A DNA stretch of 64,000 nucleotides from Vulcanimicrobiota bacterium (GTDB lineage Bacteria > Vulcanimicrobiota > Vulcanimicrobiia > Vulcanimicrobiales > Vulcanimicrobiaceae), in NCBI GenBank assembly GCA_003140215.1, contig PLJL01000001.1:688535-752534 (forward strand), read 5' to 3'. Shown here piece after piece: positions 1 to 8,332 of the stretch. Numbering within the stretch: position 1 is the first letter of the stretch; every line of letters begins with the position of its first letter. The notes under the pieces were generated by a model, which had not been told where the DNA came from, made no database searches, and saw only the letters and a list, made by a program, of their open reading frames with translations. A program made the position numbers and the translations under genes.

Positions 1-773
1 ACCACGGTCTCACGCGACCCGTCGAGCTCGAAGCCGAGGCGACGTCGCGCGCGATCCGGCTCGCCGAGGTCGCCGGCGCGCCACTGTACGTCGTCCACGT
101 CTCGAGCGCGATGGCGGCCGACGCGATCAGCGACGGCCGCAAGCGCGGGTTGCACATCTACGGCGAGACCTGCCCGCAGTATCTCGTCTGTGACGCGACC
201 GACTACGATCGGCCGGACTTCGCCGGCGCAAACTACGTGATGTCGCCGCCGCTGCGTGAGAAGTGGAACCAGGCGGTGCTGCTCAAGAAGCTCAAGAACG
301 GCGAGCTGCACGCCTTCGGCTCCGACCACTGCTCGTTCAACAACTGCGGTCAGAAGGAGCTGGGGAAGGACGACTTCTCGAAGATCCCCAACGGCGCGCC
401 GACGATCGAGGACCGCGTCGCGATCCTGTTCGAGCACGGTGTGGTCAAGGGTGTGATCGGTCTGAACCAATTCGTCGCGCTCGCCTCGACGAACCCGGCG
501 AAGCTGTTCGGCCTGTTCCCGCGCAAGGGCACGATCGCGGTGGGCAGCGACGCCGACATCGTGGTGTGGGATCCCGCCGTCGAGCGCACGATCTCGGCGC
601 AGACGCACCACATGAAGGCCGACAACAACATCTTCGAGGGGATGTCGGTGCACGGTCGCCCGCGCTACGTCTTCTCGCGCGGCCGCAAGGTTGCCGACGA
701 CGGCGCCTTCGTCGGCTCGCCCGGCGCCGGCATCCACCAGAAGTCGGCGCCATTCCGCCCCGTTCAATTGTAG
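1..773 (+). CDS. hydA: Dihydropyrimidinase, C-terminal part (5' end outside window)
   Basis: The frame is open from base 3, so about 256 C-terminal residues are present. Dihydropyrimidinase (cyclic amidohydrolase, cytosolic) hydrolyses 5,6-dihydrouracil or dihydrothymine to N-carbamoyl-beta-amino acids. Family segments seen in order: LYVVHVSS, GETCPQYL, FGSDHCSFN with the metal-ligand Asp, IPNGAPTIEDRV, and the C-terminal GSDADIVVWDP strand typical of amidohydrolases. Sixteen bases downstream lies a beta-ureidopropionase, the next enzyme of reductive pyrimidine catabolism, and then an NCS1 transporter. This favours a dihydropyrimidinase over a hydantoinase, though sequence alone does not separate the two. 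Confidence 0.93.
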   Translation, partial: HGLTRPVELEAEATSRAIRLAEVAGAPLYVVHVSSAMAADAISDGRKRGLHIYGETCPQYLVCDATDYDRPDFAGANYVMSPPLREKWNQAVLLKKLKNGELHAFGSDHCSFNNCGQKELGKDDFSKIPNGAPTIEDRVAILFEHGVVKGVIGLNQFVALASTNPAKLFGLFPRKGTIAVGSDADIVVWDPAVERTISAQTHHMKADNNIFEGMSVHGRPRYVFSRGRKVADDGAFVGSPGAGIHQKSAPFRPVQL

Positions 774-789
774 GTCAGGAGTTGACACG

Positions 790-1680
790 ATGAGCGATGC
801 CGACATCATCAGGATCGGCTTGGTCCAGGCGCACCACGACACCGACGGCCCCGAGCCCGTCGAGGTGCACAAGCGCGAGGCGATCAAGAAGCACGAGCGC
901 ATGATCCGCGAGGCGGCGCAGCGCGGCGCGCAGATCGTGTGCCTGCAGGAGCTCTTCTACGGGCCGTACTTCTGCACCGAACAGGACCCGAAGTGGTACG
1001 AGGCGACCGAACCGGTCCCCGACGGCCCGACGACGCGCCTGATGCAAGACTTGGCGCGCGAGTTGGGGATCGCGCTCGTCGTTCCGCTCTACGAGCGCAC
1101 CTTCAGCGGCGTGTACTACAACACCGCAGTCATCATCGACGCCGACGGCGCCGTGCTGGGGATCTACCGCAAGCACCATCTTCCGCAGGTCGCGGCGGGC
1201 CCGCCGGGATGCGGCTTCTGGGAGAAGTACTACTTCAAACCCGGCAACGCCGGATACCCGACCTTTCAGACGAAGTTCGCGCGCATCGGCGCGTACATCT
1301 GTTACGACCGCCATTTCCCCGAAGGCGCGCGGCTGCTCGGCCTGGCGGGCGCGGAGATCGTCTTCAACCCGTCGGCGACCGTCGCGGGCCTGTCGGAATA
1401 TCTCTGGAAGCTCGAACAGCCGGCGCATGCCGTCGCCAACGGATACTACGTCGGCGCCATCAACCGCGTGGGCTTCGAAACGCCCTGGAACATGGGCGAA
1501 TTCTACGGGCAATCGTACCTCGTCGATCCGCGCGGGCAGTTCGTGGCCATGGGTTCGCGTGACAAGGACGAGGTCGTGATCGGCGACATGGACCGCCGCG
1601 TGATCGAAGAGGTCCGCAACACCTGGCAGTTCTACCGCGACCGCCGCCCCGAGACGTACGGCGCGATGGTCGAAGTCTAG
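790..1680 (+). CDS. Beta-ureidopropionase / N-carbamoyl amidase (nitrilase family)
   Basis: A 296-residue carbon-nitrogen hydrolase. The nitrilase catalytic triad is visible: Glu54 (CLQELFYGP), Lys128 (YRKHHLP) and Cys171 (YICYDRHFPE). The reaction expected from context is hydrolysis of N-carbamoyl-beta-alanine to beta-alanine, CO2 and ammonia. The ATG at 790 is chosen because AGGAG lies at 777-781, and because upstream in-frame residues overlap hydA and look unrelated. It follows hydA by 16 bases and precedes an NCS1 permease by 13, so the three are probably one operon. An N-carbamoylputrescine amidase is the main alternative, but the hydA neighbour argues for pyrimidine breakdown. Confidence 0.9.
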   Translation: MSDADIIRIGLVQAHHDTDGPEPVEVHKREAIKKHERMIREAAQRGAQIVCLQELFYGPYFCTEQDPKWYEATEPVPDGPTTRLMQDLARELGIALVVPLYERTFSGVYYNTAVIIDADGAVLGIYRKHHLPQVAAGPPGCGFWEKYYFKPGNAGYPTFQTKFARIGAYICYDRHFPEGARLLGLAGAEIVFNPSATVAGLSEYLWKLEQPAHAVANGYYVGAINRVGFETPWNMGEFYGQSYLVDPRGQFVAMGSRDKDEVVIGDMDRRVIEEVRNTWQFYRDRRPETYGAMVEV

Positions 1681-1693
1681 GCCGCACCAACCC

Positions 1694-3190
1694 ATGAAAA
1701 CGCAGGTCGAGCGCGAGGGTATCGTCACCCTCACCGACGACGCCGCGGCCGTCGCGGCGCGCAATGCCGACTTCTGGAACGACGACCTGCGGCCGTGCAC
1801 CACGGCCGAGCACGACTGGCGCGCCTCGCGGTTTGCGAGCTTGTGGATCGGGATGTGCCTGTGCATCCCGACCTGGTCGCTCGCCGGCGGCATGATCGAT
1901 GCGGGGATGAGCTGGTGGGAAGCCGTGCTGACGCTGCTCAGCGGAAGCCTCGTCGTGCTGATCCCGATCCTGTTGGTCGCGCACGCCGGAACGCGTTACG
2001 GCATCCCCTATCCGGTCTTCGCCCGGCTGTGGTTCGGGACGCGCGGCGCGCATCTGCCGGCCCTGGCGCGCGCCGTCATCGGCGCCGGCTGGTTCGGGAT
2101 CAACGCCTGGTTCGGCGGGCTCGCGCTCGACGCGATCGCCGGGCGCATCGCGCCGGCGTGGAGCTCTTTCGGTGGACACATCGCGGTCGCGTTCGCCGCG
2201 TTTTGGCTGCTCAACGTCGCCATCGCGATGCGCGGCCCGCAAGCGATCGGGCGGCTCGCCGCGTTCGCCGCGCCGACGCTGGGCATCGCCGCGCTGGCGC
2301 TCTTCGCTTGGGGGCTGAGCGCGGCGGGAGGCGTCGGTCCGATGCTCGCGGCCCCGCCCAAGCTCCAGGGCGTCGCGTTCTGGATCGCGTTCTTCCCCTT
2401 GATGATCGGGGTGGTTGCGTTTTGGGCGACGCTGGCTCTGAACATCCCCGACTTCTCGCGCTACGCCGTCTCGCAGCGCGCCCAGCTGCGCGGCCAACTC
2501 GTGATGCCCATCGTCATGGCGCTGTTCGGGTTCGTCGCCATCGCGGTGACGTCGGCAACCGTGGTGGTGTTCGGCAAGGCGCTGTGGAACCCGGTGGAGC
2601 TGCTGGTGCGGTTCCCCACCGTCGTGGTGCTGATCGGCGGCGTACTGGTGATCCTGTCGTCGATCACGATCAACGTCGGCGCCAACGTCATGGCGCCGGC
2701 CCGCGCGTTCGAGAACCTCTGGCCTAACAAGGTCACCTTCGCGACCGGGGCGATCGTGACCGGCGTGCTCGCGTTGGCGATGCAGCCCTGGTTCGTCCTG
2801 GAACGCTACGGCAACTACGTCTTCCTGTGGCTCGGCACGTACGGCACATTGCTGGGCCCGTTCGACGGCATCGCGATCGCCGACTACTGGCTGGTGCGTA
2901 AGCTGCGCTTGGACCTCGTGGGCCTGTACTCACCCGGCGCGCGCTACGACTATGCGCGCGGCTGGAACGTGCGCGCGATCGTAGCCCTGGTCGTCGGCTG
3001 GCTCCCGCCGCTGGTCGGGTTGTGGTATGCGCCGCTGCACTTCTTGTGGTCCGGCGGCTGGCTCTTCAGCATCGTCGTCGCAGGATTCGCCTACGCTTGG
3101 TTCATGCGCGCCGACAAGTCGCGCATCAGCGCCGACGAATATGCGGCGATCACCGAAGTCGACGATCTCGCGCTATCTGCCCCCACCTGA
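1694..3190 (+). CDS. NCS1-family nucleobase/allantoin-type permease
   Basis: A 498-residue inner-membrane symporter of the nucleobase:cation symporter-1 family. The N-terminal NADFWNDDLRP (residues 24-34) precedes TM1, followed by the family's WSLAGGMIDAGMSWWEA stretch and about twelve hydrophobic segments. Its place directly behind dihydropyrimidinase and beta-ureidopropionase suggests uptake of uracil, thymine, dihydropyrimidines or hydantoins; the substrate cannot be read from sequence. No strong Shine-Dalgarno precedes the ATG, consistent with coupling to the upstream gene. Its TGA directly abuts the stop of the convergent MmcQ/YjbR gene, with no base between them. Confidence 0.9.
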   Translation: MKTQVEREGIVTLTDDAAAVAARNADFWNDDLRPCTTAEHDWRASRFASLWIGMCLCIPTWSLAGGMIDAGMSWWEAVLTLLSGSLVVLIPILLVAHAGTRYGIPYPVFARLWFGTRGAHLPALARAVIGAGWFGINAWFGGLALDAIAGRIAPAWSSFGGHIAVAFAAFWLLNVAIAMRGPQAIGRLAAFAAPTLGIAALALFAWGLSAAGGVGPMLAAPPKLQGVAFWIAFFPLMIGVVAFWATLALNIPDFSRYAVSQRAQLRGQLVMPIVMALFGFVAIAVTSATVVVFGKALWNPVELLVRFPTVVVLIGGVLVILSSITINVGANVMAPARAFENLWPNKVTFATGAIVTGVLALAMQPWFVLERYGNYVFLWLGTYGTLLGPFDGIAIADYWLVRKLRLDLVGLYSPGARYDYARGWNVRAIVALVVGWLPPLVGLWYAPLHFLWSGGWLFSIVVAGFAYAWFMRADKSRISADEYAAITEVDDLALSAPT

Positions 3191-3541
3191 TCAGGAACGC
3201 GTCTCCGGAACGTTGTCGAGCTGCGCGGCGAGCCGCCGCGGTGCCCGCAGGTGCCAGGCCTCGGTGAGCAGCTCGCGCAGCTCGTCGGCGCCGACGTGGG
3301 CGAGCCGCACGAGCACCCAGGGATAGTTTTCGTAGTGCGGCGTGGTGAAGAACTTCTGGGGCTCGGCGAGCATGAGCGCCTCGCGTTCGGGGCCGACCCG
3401 TAATACCAGCGTCTCGCCGTCCTCGCGCAGCCGCGCGATCAGCCGGCCGCGCACCTTGAGCGCGGGCGTACCGTACGACGTGCTCTCCTCGATCTCGGGC
3501 AGTGCCGCCGCCAGCCCGAGAATCTCGCTCCAGGTCAACAC
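3191..3541 (-). CDS. MmcQ/YjbR family protein
   Basis: A 116-residue small cytosolic protein. The pattern LPEIEESTSYGTPALKV, then RLREDGETLVLRVGP, then KFFTTPHYENYPWVLVRL, is that of the MmcQ/YjbR (DUF419) fold, proposed to bind DNA although its role is unsettled. It begins with GTG. It is the last of a collinear reverse-strand series (acyl-CoA synthetase, RDD, Uma2, aminotransferase) and starts 24 bases after the aminotransferase stop. A 13-mer just upstream of its start (3550-3562) recurs in the repeat array at 27671-27683. Confidence 0.8.
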   Translation of the reverse strand: MLTWSEILGLAAALPEIEESTSYGTPALKVRGRLIARLREDGETLVLRVGPEREALMLAEPQKFFTTPHYENYPWVLVRLAHVGADELRELLTEAWHLRAPRRLAAQLDNVPETRS

Positions 3542-3565
3542 GGCAAGGCCGCTTACGGTTCGGGC

Positions 3566-4921
3566 CTAGCCGCGCGCGGCGGCGTGCGCCTCGGACAGGT
3601 CTCCGACGGCGCCGTCGATCGTTGCGACGACCTCGTCGATCTGGTCGTCGGTGATGATGAGCGGCGGCGCTATGTGCATCACGTTGTAGCGCCCGAAGCC
3701 GTAGGCGCCGCGCTTCTTCAAGCCCGCGAACAACGACGGCATCGGTCCCATCGACGTCCCTTGCCACGGCACGAGCGGCGCCCGCGTCTTGCGGTCGCTC
3801 ACGAACTCCAGCGCGAAGAACGCGCCGGCGCCGCGCACCTCGCCGACGATCTCGTGCGCATCACGGACGCGTTCGAGCCCGGCCCGCAGCCGACTCTCGA
3901 TCGCCTTGGCGCGGGCGAACAGGTCGCCGTCGCGGTAGGCTTGCAGCGTTGCGACGCCGGTGGCCATCGCGAGCGGATGTCCCGAGTACGTGTGCCCCGC
4001 CGGCAACGGTTTGTCGTCGAAGCCGCGCGCGTAGCGTTCGCGGATCAACACGCCGCCCAGCGGAACGTATCCCGACGTGACGCCCTTGGCGATGGTCATC
4101 AGGTCCGGCACGACACCGAAGCGTTCGCCGCCGAAGGCCGCGCCGACGCGGCCGAATCCGGTCATCACCTCGTCGAAGACGAGCAGGATCCCGTGCGCGT
4201 CGCACAGCGCGCGCAACCCGGCCAGATAGCCCGGCGGGAAGACGATCACGCCGTTGGAACCGATGACGGGCTCGATCAGAATCGCCGCGACCGCATTGGG
4301 GTTCTCGGCCGCGATGGTTTCGGCGACGTGCTGCAGAGCGCGCCGCGTCTCCTCGGCCGGATCGTCGGTGAAGAACGGGCTGCGGTACGGAAACGGCGTC
4401 CAGAAGTGCACCACGCCCGGCATCACGTTCGTGGGCTCGTTGTACCAGCGGCGGTTCTCGCCGGTCAGCGTCGCCGAGCCGGCCCCCGACCCGTGGAACG
4501 AGCGGTACGCCGCGAGCACTTTGGCCCGGCCGGTGACGGCGCGCGCGAACTTGATCGCGTCCTCGTTCGCCGCCGCGCCGGAGGTCGTGAAAAACGCCCG
4601 CCCGCCCTCGGCGCCCCACGGCGCGAGACCGACGAGCGCCTCGGCCAGCTCGGCGCGCGTGTCGTTGAACCAGTTGGGAGGGCTGAAGCACAGGCGGTCG
4701 ACCTGGGCGTGCATCGCGGCGCGGACGCCGGGATGGCCGTGTCCCAAGTTCACCGCGATCAGCCCGGAGGTGAGGTCGGCGTAGCGCTGCCCGTCGTCGT
4801 CGTAGAGGTAGATGCCCTCGCCGCGCACGATCATCGGCGGCTGCAGGTTCCCCTGGGCCAGCCACGGGGTGAGCACGTAGCGCGCGTGCTTGGTCTTGAG
4901 CGCTTCGCCGGCGACGATCAT
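3566..4921 (-). CDS. Class III aminotransferase (omega-amino acid:pyruvate type)
   Basis: A 451-residue PLP-dependent fold-type I transaminase. The cofactor region is intact: FTTSGAAANEDAIKFAR (about 111-127), FDEVMTGFGR with Asp250, and the Schiff-base Lys279 in TIAKGVTSGY. Length matches the family. Class III enzymes of this type act on beta-alanine, omega-amino acids or 4-aminobutyrate. Because it faces a pyrimidine-catabolic operon whose end product is beta-alanine, a beta-alanine:pyruvate aminotransferase role is plausible but inferred. It starts 48 bases downstream of the Uma2 gene. Confidence 0.9.
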   Translation of the reverse strand: MIVAGEALKTKHARYVLTPWLAQGNLQPPMIVRGEGIYLYDDDGQRYADLTSGLIAVNLGHGHPGVRAAMHAQVDRLCFSPPNWFNDTRAELAEALVGLAPWGAEGGRAFFTTSGAAANEDAIKFARAVTGRAKVLAAYRSFHGSGAGSATLTGENRRWYNEPTNVMPGVVHFWTPFPYRSPFFTDDPAEETRRALQHVAETIAAENPNAVAAILIEPVIGSNGVIVFPPGYLAGLRALCDAHGILLVFDEVMTGFGRVGAAFGGERFGVVPDLMTIAKGVTSGYVPLGGVLIRERYARGFDDKPLPAGHTYSGHPLAMATGVATLQAYRDGDLFARAKAIESRLRAGLERVRDAHEIVGEVRGAGAFFALEFVSDRKTRAPLVPWQGTSMGPMPSLFAGLKKRGAYGFGRYNVMHIAPPLIITDDQIDEVVATIDGAVGDLSEAHAAARG

Positions 4922-4969
4922 GAGCGGCCTCCTGCAGGCGCCGTACGCCGCGGGCGGCCGATGCCCCCG

Positions 4970-5521
4970 CTAGCGCCGGCGCTCGAGCACCGCGAACAGC
5001 TCGTACAGCGGGAGCGCAAACTCCGGCAGCGCCGCGTGCGCGAGCACGTCGTCATCGCGCAGGGTGCGCGTGCCGTCCGCGTCGTGCAGCTGCACCGTGC
5101 GCTGCGGCGGATCGACCACGACCACCAACGCCGAGCCGCCGGCGAGATAGACGCCGATCTTGTGATCGAGGTGACGCCGGCGCCAGCCGGGCGAGAGAAT
5201 CTCGACCGCGACGTCGGGTGCGAACGGCGGCAGCTCGAGGTCGAGCCCTTCGAGCGCGTCGAGGCGCGCATGCGAGACGAACGCGATGTCGGGAACCAGT
5301 GGCCGCCGGACCTCGCCCGGCGGCGCGATGCGAAAGCGCCACTCCGGACCAACTTCACCACGGCCCTTGGCCCAATGCGATAGCGCATTGCAAATCATCG
5401 CTTGCAACAACGCATGGGTCCGAAACGGGCTCACCTTGCGCACCGCGCGACCGAGAATCCATTCGGTCTCAGGCTTGGTGATCGGCAGAACGATTTCGTG
5501 CAGCGACATCGGCTCACGCAT
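4970..5521 (-). CDS. Uma2-family (DUF820) endonuclease-like protein
   Basis: A 183-residue protein with the Uma2 pattern: RPLVPDIAFVS, then PDVAVEILSPG, then HLDHKIGVYLAGGSALVVVVDP. This carries the acidic and Lys residues of the PD-(D/E)XK nuclease-like core. The family is very abundant in cyanobacteria and some other phyla, and its function is largely unknown. The ATG at 5521 is preferred because it gives the normal family length and begins 45 bases after the RDD stop; upstream in-frame residues overlap the RDD gene and have no family resemblance. Confidence 0.82.
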   Translation of the reverse strand: MREPMSLHEIVLPITKPETEWILGRAVRKVSPFRTHALLQAMICNALSHWAKGRGEVGPEWRFRIAPPGEVRRPLVPDIAFVSHARLDALEGLDLELPPFAPDVAVEILSPGWRRRHLDHKIGVYLAGGSALVVVVDPPQRTVQLHDADGTRTLRDDDVLAHAALPEFALPLYELFAVLERRR

Positions 5522-5565
5522 TGCTATCACGCCGCCGGGCGCGAACGCAATACCCAAGCGGTCTG

Positions 5566-6390
5566 CTAGTGCGGGAGGCCGAACAACGTCTGAATCAGCA
5601 GCCAGAGTTTGACGAAAAGATTCGGGACGAACACGATGAGCGCGACGAGCGAGGCCATGGTTCGCTCGACCCCGCCGATCAAGAACGGCAGCCCGCACAG
5701 GAGGATGATGAGGATCCATCCGACCAGCGGCGCGAACGCGCGCAGCGGACTCCGCGCCACCAGCGTCCCGCTCGCCAAGTCACCGAGCCGGCGGTGGCCG
5801 GGAAGCAGTGCTAACACAGCGCCGATGACGAGCAGGTCGATCGGCCGCAGGAGGTTGCGCACGAACGCACGCCCCAGGCCGACGAAGCGCGCGCCGGGCG
5901 CGTAGACTTGCAGTCCGAACGCCAGCTTCCAAATCGTGGTACCGAGCAGCGCTTCGGCGAGCCACACGTAGACCAGCGCGATGACGACCCCCAGCCCGAG
6001 CGTCGCGTCCAAGCCGGACTCGCTCGTCGTCGGCAAGCCGTTGAGCGGGTTGATCGCGATGAGCGAGTATGCCAGAGCGCTGACCACCAGCGCGACCATG
6101 ACGACATCCAGCACGAACGCGAAGAAGCGCGCGACCATGTACCCGAACGGATTGCCGAACTCGTAGCGCGGCCGGTCGGGTGCGGCCGACGGCCGGGGCG
6201 GCGGCAGGACGGTACCGCCAACCGGCGCCGCTACCGGCACTGCGGTCGGAGGGTGTACCGGGACCGGGGCGGGCGCAGCCGGCGGAGGCTCGAGCGTGCC
6301 GTGCTCCACCGGGGTTGGCGGCGGCTCGACGCGCTGCATCGCGACGGTGGGTTCGAGGCCGTCTTCGGGCGGCGGCGGCGGCGGCTGCAT
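5566..6390 (-). CDS. RDD-domain membrane protein with proline-rich N-terminus
   Basis: A 274-residue protein. Residues 1 to about 75 are Pro/Ala-rich and low-complexity, probably cytoplasmic. The RDD domain follows, recognised by RFFAFVLDVVMVALV (the R..D pair in TM1), RNLLRPIDLLV and HRRLGDLASGTLVARS. Two further C-terminal hydrophobic segments flank a short loop. RDD proteins are small polytopic membrane proteins, some implicated in Na+/H+ exchange; no function is assigned here. It begins 46 bases after the acyl-CoA synthetase stop, on the same strand. Confidence 0.85.
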   Translation of the reverse strand: MQPPPPPPEDGLEPTVAMQRVEPPPTPVEHGTLEPPPAAPAPVPVHPPTAVPVAAPVGGTVLPPPRPSAAPDRPRYEFGNPFGYMVARFFAFVLDVVMVALVVSALAYSLIAINPLNGLPTTSESGLDATLGLGVVIALVYVWLAEALLGTTIWKLAFGLQVYAPGARFVGLGRAFVRNLLRPIDLLVIGAVLALLPGHRRLGDLASGTLVARSPLRAFAPLVGWILIILLCGLPFLIGGVERTMASLVALIVFVPNLFVKLWLLIQTLFGLPH

Positions 6391-6436
6391 ATCCCGGACA
6401 GTACCCGACCGGCCCGCCGCACGCCTTGCTAACGGC

Positions 6437-8047
6437 TTACACGAAGCCGCTGGCCGCGGTCGCGCCTTTCTTGCGCAGCTCGGCTTGGCGCAGCTCGACG
6501 CGGCGAATCTTCCCCGAGCGCGTCTTGGGCAGCTCCGCCAGAAACTCGATCGCGCGCGGGTACTTGTACGGCGCGGTGACGCGCTTGCAGTGCTCCTGCA
6601 ACTCGCGTGCCAGCGCGTCGCTGGGCTCGTAGCCCGGCCGCAGCACGACGAACGCTTTGACGATGTTGCCGCGATCGGCGTCCGGCGAGCCGACCACCGC
6701 CGACTCCATGACGGCGGGATGCCCGAGCAGCGCGCTCTCGACCTCGAACGGGCCGATGCGATACGCGCCTGAGGAGATGACGTCGTCGGCACGCCCGACG
6801 AACCAGAAGTACCCGTCGTCGTCCACCTGCGCGCGGTCGCCGGTGATATACCACTCGCCGCGGCGCGAGCTGCGCGTCTCCTCGTCGTTGCCGTAGTAGC
6901 CGCGGAACAGCGAGGGCGGGTCGCCGCGCAGCGCGATGTCACCGATCTCGCCGGGCTCGCACACGCGACCCTGCTCGTCGACGACGGCGACGTCGTGTCC
7001 GGGCGTCGGCTTGCCCATCGAGCCGGGCCGCACGTCGGTACCGGGACGGTTGGCGACGAGCAGCGTGTTCTCGGTCTGACCGTAGCCGTCGAGGATGGTC
7101 AAACCGAACGCGGCCTTCCAGAGCTCGATCACCTCGGGGTTGAGCGGTTCGCCGGCGCTCACGCAGTGGCGCAGATGCGGCAGCTTCCAGCGTCCGCCCA
7201 AATCCGGCAACTTCGCCAACAGACGGTACTCGGTCGGCGCCTGACACAGCACCGTCACGCCGAGGTCGCGAATCATGTCCATGCGCTCTTCGGGGACGAA
7301 CGCGCCCTCGTGCAACACGATCGGTGCGCCGCACGACCACGGCCCCAGCAACACGTTCCACAGCGACTTGGCCCAGCCGGTGCCGGCGGTGCACCACACG
7401 AGATCGCGCGGCTTGACGTCGAACCAGATCGCGGCTTGCACCCGCTTGCCGTACGTGAAGGCGACGGAATGCACGACGCCTTTCGGGTCCTTGGTCGTAC
7501 CGCTGGTGTAGACGACATACGCCATGTCGGCGGCTTGCGTCGGCTCACCGTCCCAGGGCTGCGCGCGTTCGAGCAGCGGATCGGTGCTCGTCCAACCGGG
7601 ACGCTCGGCGCCGACGAGCAGATAGGTGCGCACGGTCGTCGCGTCTGCGCGCATCGCCTCGAACTCGGCGGCGTTGCCGGCGTACGCCACCACCGCGACG
7701 GCGCCGCTGTGGTTGGCGCGGTAGAGCAGATCCTTCGCGCGCAGCTGCTCGGCGCTGGGCACCGCGACGGCTCCGATGCGCAGCATCGCCGTCATGCAGA
7801 ACAGCCAGTCGGGGATCTTGGGCAGCACGACGACGACGCGGTCGCCTTTGCCGACGCCGGCATCGCGGAGAACGGCCGCCCAGCGCTTGGACGCCTCGGC
7901 GATCTGCGCGAAGCGGTACTCGTGGCGCTTCCCCGCCGCATCGACGAACAGCAACCCCAGGCGATCCTCGGCTGCCAAGCGGTCGACGACGTCGCGTGCG
8001 AAGTTGAAGCCGGGCGGAACGTCCCAGGTGAACGAAGCGTCGGTCAT
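6437..8047 (-). CDS. AMP-forming acyl-CoA synthetase (benzoate/medium-chain CoA ligase-like)
   Basis: A 536-residue ANL-superfamily enzyme that activates a carboxylate through an acyl-adenylate to a CoA thioester. The P-loop-like AMP motif YTSGTTKDPKG, the YGQTE motif, the hinge region YITGDRAQVDDDGYFWFVGRADDVI, and the C-terminal catalytic Lys in PKTRSGKIRR are all present. The overall pattern (PGFNFARDVVDR start, HCVSAGEPLNPEV) resembles medium-chain or aryl acyl-CoA synthetases such as benzoate-CoA ligase. The ATG at 8047 opens the conserved N-terminal domain; more upstream in-frame starts add unrelated sequence. The substrate is unknown. Confidence 0.9.
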   Translation of the reverse strand: MTDASFTWDVPPGFNFARDVVDRLAAEDRLGLLFVDAAGKRHEYRFAQIAEASKRWAAVLRDAGVGKGDRVVVVLPKIPDWLFCMTAMLRIGAVAVPSAEQLRAKDLLYRANHSGAVAVVAYAGNAAEFEAMRADATTVRTYLLVGAERPGWTSTDPLLERAQPWDGEPTQAADMAYVVYTSGTTKDPKGVVHSVAFTYGKRVQAAIWFDVKPRDLVWCTAGTGWAKSLWNVLLGPWSCGAPIVLHEGAFVPEERMDMIRDLGVTVLCQAPTEYRLLAKLPDLGGRWKLPHLRHCVSAGEPLNPEVIELWKAAFGLTILDGYGQTENTLLVANRPGTDVRPGSMGKPTPGHDVAVVDEQGRVCEPGEIGDIALRGDPPSLFRGYYGNDEETRSSRRGEWYITGDRAQVDDDGYFWFVGRADDVISSGAYRIGPFEVESALLGHPAVMESAVVGSPDADRGNIVKAFVVLRPGYEPSDALARELQEHCKRVTAPYKYPRAIEFLAELPKTRSGKIRRVELRQAELRKKGATAASGFV

Positions 8048-8086
8048 GCCCGAGGATTCGCAGGACCCACCGGCGCACCCGCTCTC

Positions 8087-8323
8087 ATGGCCCGCTTCGA
8101 TCCCGCCCGCATCCTCCGCGCTTCGCATATCCGCTACGGCAAGATCCGCATCAGCGGCGTCCCGGCGATTCTGCTCGGCGTTTCGGCGATCGTCGCGGTG
8201 GCCGGGACGACGCGCGCGCTGCGCGCCGCCGCCCCGTCGCTGGCCGACGTCTTCCGCGAGGCGACCAAGCTGGTCGACGCGGTCCGCACCGATCGCGGCG
8301 ACCAGCACCGGCTCAACGCCTGA
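8087..8323 (+). CDS. Small hypothetical membrane protein
   Basis: A 78-residue frame filling the gap between the divergent acyl-CoA synthetase and the TonB receptor's 3' end. It has a basic N-terminus (ARFDPARILRASHIRYGK), one hydrophobic segment (about residues 24-42, GVPAILLGVSAIVAV), then a charged tail. No Shine-Dalgarno is obvious and no family is recognised. It fits a single-pass membrane protein, but in such GC-rich DNA a spurious frame remains possible. Confidence 0.4.
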   Translation: MARFDPARILRASHIRYGKIRISGVPAILLGVSAIVAVAGTTRALRAAAPSLADVFREATKLVDAVRTDRGDQHRLNA

Positions 8324-8332
8324 GCCGCAGCC

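Noticed and set aside
1-773. Calling the first gene a D-hydantoinase
   Set aside because: Hydantoinases and dihydropyrimidinases cannot be told apart from this fragment; the beta-ureidopropionase neighbour makes pyrimidine catabolism the better reading.
3584-5383. Long open frame on the forward strand opposite the aminotransferase and Uma2 genes
   Set aside because: Arg/Asp/Val-rich low-complexity translation without any family pattern; an artefact of GC-rich codon use on the opposite strand. The same applies to long frames opposite the acyl-CoA synthetase (6995-8323 apart from the last 237 bases), ppk1 (16129-17082) and coxA (47226-49013).
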